Positions 6,199 through 7,434 of a DNA stretch of 7,434 nt are shown in pieces (position 1 is the stretch's first letter; every line of letters begins with the position of its first letter). A model generated the notes under the pieces. It saw only the letters and a program-made list of their open reading frames with translations. It was not told where the DNA came from and did no database searches. The position numbers were made by a program, and so were the translations under genes. This DNA comes from Deinococcales bacterium (GTDB lineage Bacteria; Deinococcota; Deinococci; Deinococcales; Deinococcaceae), in the NCBI GenBank assembly GCA_014378225.1, contig JACMOA010000012.1, positions 1 to 7,434 on the forward strand, in the 5' to 3' direction.

Positions 6199-6320
6199 TG
6201 AGCAGGCCCCCTAGGCGGCGAGGCCCCACGGGGTGCTGTACTCGCCAAGACAGTGCCGTTTTGCTCAAAAAAGCCGGAGGCGTTCTCCTATCCTCGAGCA
6301 CGCCCAAAAAAGGACAACTT
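6199..6320 (+). promoter_or_regulatory. Non-coding leader between copy B and allE
   Basis: No gene is seen here. The stretch holds a possible weak stem (GGCGAG 6217-6222 with CTCGCC 6241-6246, with partial pairing around CCCCACGG inside), a CCGGAGGCG (6274-6282) identical to the outer arm end of copy A, a CTCGAG (6293-6298), and AAGGA (6310-6314) as the Shine-Dalgarno for allE, six bases before its ATG. I find no convincing -35/-10 pair. Confidence 0.5.
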
Positions 6321-7061
6321 ATGCAACATCTCGGATTCACCCGCTCGAGCGTCAAATCAGACCACTCCCTTCTCACCCCGGATACCTTCGTTCGTGCGCC
6401 GTTGCCCGGATTTACGGGTGCCACCTGCATTGTTCACATCGCGCCGCAATTGGGAGCGGGCTTTGTGCAGTACACCGCCGAACTCGAGGATGGGGGGAAG
6501 TTTGGCCCCGCACCGTCTGCCACCTCACGCTTTGTTTACGTGCTCGAGGGTGAACTCACCCTCACTTTGGACGGTGAACTTCACACGCTCGAGGCCGACG
6601 GTTACGCTTTTTTGCCGCCCGAAGTGGAACACACCCTGGTCTCGAGTGGAATAGCTCGAGCGATGACGATTGAAAAAGTCTATCAGCCACTGGACATGGA
6701 AGACGACCCTCAAGCTGTAGTGGGAAAGGCGCTCGAGGTCGTGTCTACCGCACTCGCTGGAAACGAGAGCGTTCAGGTTCAGATTCTTTTACCAGAGCAT
6801 CCTTCGTTTGATTGCGCGGTCAACCGCATGACCTTTCAGCCGGGAGCGTCGCTTCATATGGTCGAGATTCATGTGATGGAACACGGTTTAACGATGCTCG
6901 AGGGTGGTGGAACTTACCGTCTGGGAGACTGCTGGTATCCAGTTTTGAGAGGGGACATCATCTACATGGCTCCGTACTGTCCACAGTGGTTTGGTGCGCT
7001 GGGAACGGCACCGAGTAGTTACCTGATTTACAAAGACTGGAATCGTCACCCGCTCGAGTGA
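6321..7061 (+). CDS. allE: (S)-ureidoglycine aminohydrolase (bicupin)
   Basis: Hydrolyses (S)-ureidoglycine to (S)-ureidoglycolate and ammonia, completing the AllC product's conversion. The 246 residues form two cupin domains. The N-terminal one includes SRFVYVLEGELTLTLDG (69-85) and DGYAFLPPEVEHT (93-105). The C-terminal one carries the manganese site: Glu182, His184 and His188 in EIHVMEHGL, and Gln222 in PQWF. This E-x-H-x3-H plus Gln spacing matches Arabidopsis UGlyAH (235/237/241/275). The ending YKDWNR is also typical. Start at ATG 6321 is backed by AAGGA six bases upstream; the open frame back to 6198 is non-coding leader. It is separated from allB by 241 bp with a palindromic repeat, so it may be transcribed or processed separately while still finishing the same pathway. 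Confidence 0.95.
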   Translation: MQHLGFTRSSVKSDHSLLTPDTFVRAPLPGFTGATCIVHIAPQLGAGFVQYTAELEDGGKFGPAPSATSRFVYVLEGELTLTLDGELHTLEADGYAFLPPEVEHTLVSSGIARAMTIEKVYQPLDMEDDPQAVVGKALEVVSTALAGNESVQVQILLPEHPSFDCAVNRMTFQPGASLHMVEIHVMEHGLTMLEGGGTYRLGDCWYPVLRGDIIYMAPYCPQWFGALGTAPSSYLIYKDWNRHPLE

Positions 7062-7073
7062 GAAATCTACCCA

Positions 7074-7095
7074 ATGGTAACAATTGTGGTACCAT
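7074..7095. promoter_or_regulatory. Inverted repeat, candidate operator for the HicA-like gene
   Basis: ATGGTA (7074-7079) and TACCAT (7090-7095) are inverted around a 10-base spacer, with ACAATTGT and GGTACC as smaller palindromes within. It lies 24-45 bp ahead of the GTG start and 13 bp after the allE stop. The position suits autoregulation of a toxin-antitoxin operon. No T-run follows, so it is not a terminator. The operator role is inferred from symmetry and location. Confidence 0.45.
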
Positions 7096-7107
7096 ACCTG
7101 GGAAATC

Positions 7108-7113
7108 AAGGAG
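7108..7113 (+). promoter_or_regulatory. Shine-Dalgarno that fixes the HicA-like GTG start
   Basis: AAGGAG at 7108-7113 stands five bases before GTG 7119. It favours this start over ATG 7074, which falls in the inverted repeat, has no SD and would add 15 residues absent from HicA proteins. Confidence 0.75.
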
Positions 7114-7118
7114 CCGAG

Positions 7119-7310
7119 GTGAGGGTCAAAGACATGAAGCGGCTCTATGGGGCAGCGGGTTACACCTTCAAGCGACAGGGGAAAGGCGACCACGAGATTT
7201 GGCACAATGAGCGCGGTGAAGTGCAAGTATTTGACGGTAAAGACAGCGACGATATAGATAAGGGTCTCGAGCGGGCTATGTTGCGTAGATTGAAACCAAA
7301 GAACGATTAA
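7119..7310 (+). CDS. hicA: HicA-like toxin (small dsRBD-fold mRNA interferase)
   Basis: A 63-residue protein of HicA size. The order of features fits the family: an N-terminal helix (VKDMKRLYGAAGYTFKR), then GKGDHEIWHN with His25 in the place of the catalytic His of the usual G-S-H motif, a beta hairpin (GEVQVFDG), and a C-terminal helix DDIDKGLERAMLRRLK like the K/D-I-x-x-G-x-L-R-x-I-L-K end of HicA. Family toxins cleave mRNA and are neutralised by HicB, normally encoded next door. No clear HicB is visible; the next ORF begins 60 bp downstream but its 21 visible residues are not recognisably HicB. The GTG start was chosen for the AAGGAG. It is unrelated to purine catabolism. A non-toxic HicA-fold RNA-binding protein is the main alternative. 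Confidence 0.68.
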   Translation: MRVKDMKRLYGAAGYTFKRQGKGDHEIWHNERGEVQVFDGKDSDDIDKGLERAMLRRLKPKND

Positions 7311-7318
7311 GGCAATTT

Positions 7319-7350
7319 GCGGAAGTACTCCGCCGGGGCGAAAGACTTCC
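7319..7350 (+). repeat. Overlapping small inverted repeats after the HicA-like gene
   Basis: GCGGA (7319-7323) can pair with TCCGC (7329-7333) over a five-base loop. Alternatively GGAAGT (7321-7326) can pair with ACTTCC (7345-7350). The two folds share bases and exclude each other. No T-run follows, so a terminator is not supported; the pair lies just ahead of the SD of the next ORF. The function is unknown and the match may be chance. Confidence 0.35.
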
Positions 7351-7370
7351 CGACTAACAGGAGTGTCAAC

Positions 7371-7434
7371 ATGAAGGCGTTTTTTACGATAATGGAGCCA
7401 ATGGGCAGTCTGGCCCGAAAGGTGCCGTTTAGAC
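7371..7434 (+). CDS. Start of an unrecognised ORF, cut by the window end
   Basis: ATG 7371 is preceded by AGGAG (7359-7363) with seven bases of spacing, and the frame stays open to the window end (21 complete codons, beginning MKAFFTIMEPMG). The position directly after a HicA-like gene makes an antitoxin such as HicB the first guess, and MKAFFTIMEP has the hydrophobic-strand-then-acidic start seen in some HicB proteins, but this is too little to assign. The strong SD and absence of stops are the only firm support. Confidence 0.5.
   Translation, partial: MKAFFTIMEPMGSLARKVPFR

Larger units (their letters stand above)
271..7271. repeat. Highly iterated palindrome CTCGAG, about 80 copies
   Basis: A hand count of CTCGAG gives about 80 sites between 271-276 and 7266-7271; chance at equal base frequencies predicts about 1.8. 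Most coding copies read CTC GAG (Leu-Glu), but the other phases are used too: 857-862 in uraD reads Asn-Ser-Ser and 4878-4883 in allB reads Ala-Arg-Gly. Six sites lie outside genes: 609-614, 716-721, 1316-1321, 1361-1366, 6150-6155 and 6293-6298. One-base variants such as TTCGAG, CTCGAA and GTCGAG are scarce by comparison. The pattern resembles HIP1 of cyanobacteria in kind, but with a different core and very high density. Its function is unknown from the sequence. Confidence 0.93.

Noticed and set aside
6217..6246. Guanidine-II (mini-ykkC) riboswitch, from an ACGG loop at 6228-6231
   Set aside because: Only one such loop with an imperfect stem; the class needs two tandem ACGR hairpins close to the SD, and the downstream gene is not a guanidine gene.
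6261..6294. Promoter TTGCTC/TATCCT before allE
   Set aside because: The spacer is 22 bases, too long for a normal -35/-10 pair.
6198..6320. N-terminal extension of AllE or a separate small protein
   Set aside because: Arg/Pro/Ser-rich translation of leader DNA; AAGGA before ATG 6321 and the normal AllE start argue against it.
392..7226. Long open frames on the minus strand and in alternate + frames
   Set aside because: They overlap well-supported enzymes with intact motifs, share no domain pattern and look like frames kept open by composition.
271..7271. CTCGAG copies as part of a CRISPR or tandem array
   Set aside because: Spacing is irregular and the sites lie in coding sequence without longer shared repeat units.

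Overview
The window carries an almost complete urate-to-ureidoglycolate purine catabolism cluster on the + strand, with the end of a ba3-type cytochrome oxidase gene to its left and a HicA-like small gene to its right. The closest match I recall for the oxidase C-terminus is the Thermus ba3 subunit I. Together with leaderless-looking promoters and moderately high GC, this suggests a Deinococcota (Deinococcus/Meiothermus-type) bacterium. That placement is inference; no marker gene settles it.

Layout: 2-604, C-terminal 200 residues of ba3 oxidase subunit I; 605-785, spacer with a strong intrinsic terminator (709-740) and an extended -10 promoter (771-779) that ends just before the uraD start; 786-1283, uraD (OHCU decarboxylase); 1373-2290, cofactor-free uricase; 2291-2466, spacer with a 14-bp tandem duplication and a long palindromic element (copy A); 2467-3153, YfcE/MJ0936-type metallophosphoesterase; 3155-3511, uraH (HIU hydrolase); 3511-4749, allC (allantoate amidohydrolase); 4742-6079, allB (allantoinase); 6080-6320, spacer with copy B of the palindromic element; 6321-7061, allE ((S)-ureidoglycine aminohydrolase); 7119-7310, HicA-like toxin; 7371-7434, start of an unrecognised ORF.

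The enzymes form one chain: urate -> 5-hydroxyisourate (uricase) -> OHCU (UraH) -> (S)-allantoin (UraD) -> allantoate (AllB) -> (S)-ureidoglycine (AllC) -> (S)-ureidoglycolate (AllE). Tight spacing (1-nt gap, 1-nt overlap, 8-nt overlap) couples mpe-uraH-allC-allB. No transporter, regulator, xanthine dehydrogenase or ureidoglycolate-consuming enzyme is in view.

The most striking signal is not a gene. The palindrome CTCGAG occurs about 80 times by hand count, roughly one per 93 bp, where about 2 would be expected at equal base frequencies. It occurs in all three codon phases and in the spacers, so it is a DNA-level signal comparable to cyanobacterial HIP1. The second structural feature is the pair of 106-bp homologous imperfect palindromes bracketing the mpe-uraH-allC-allB block.
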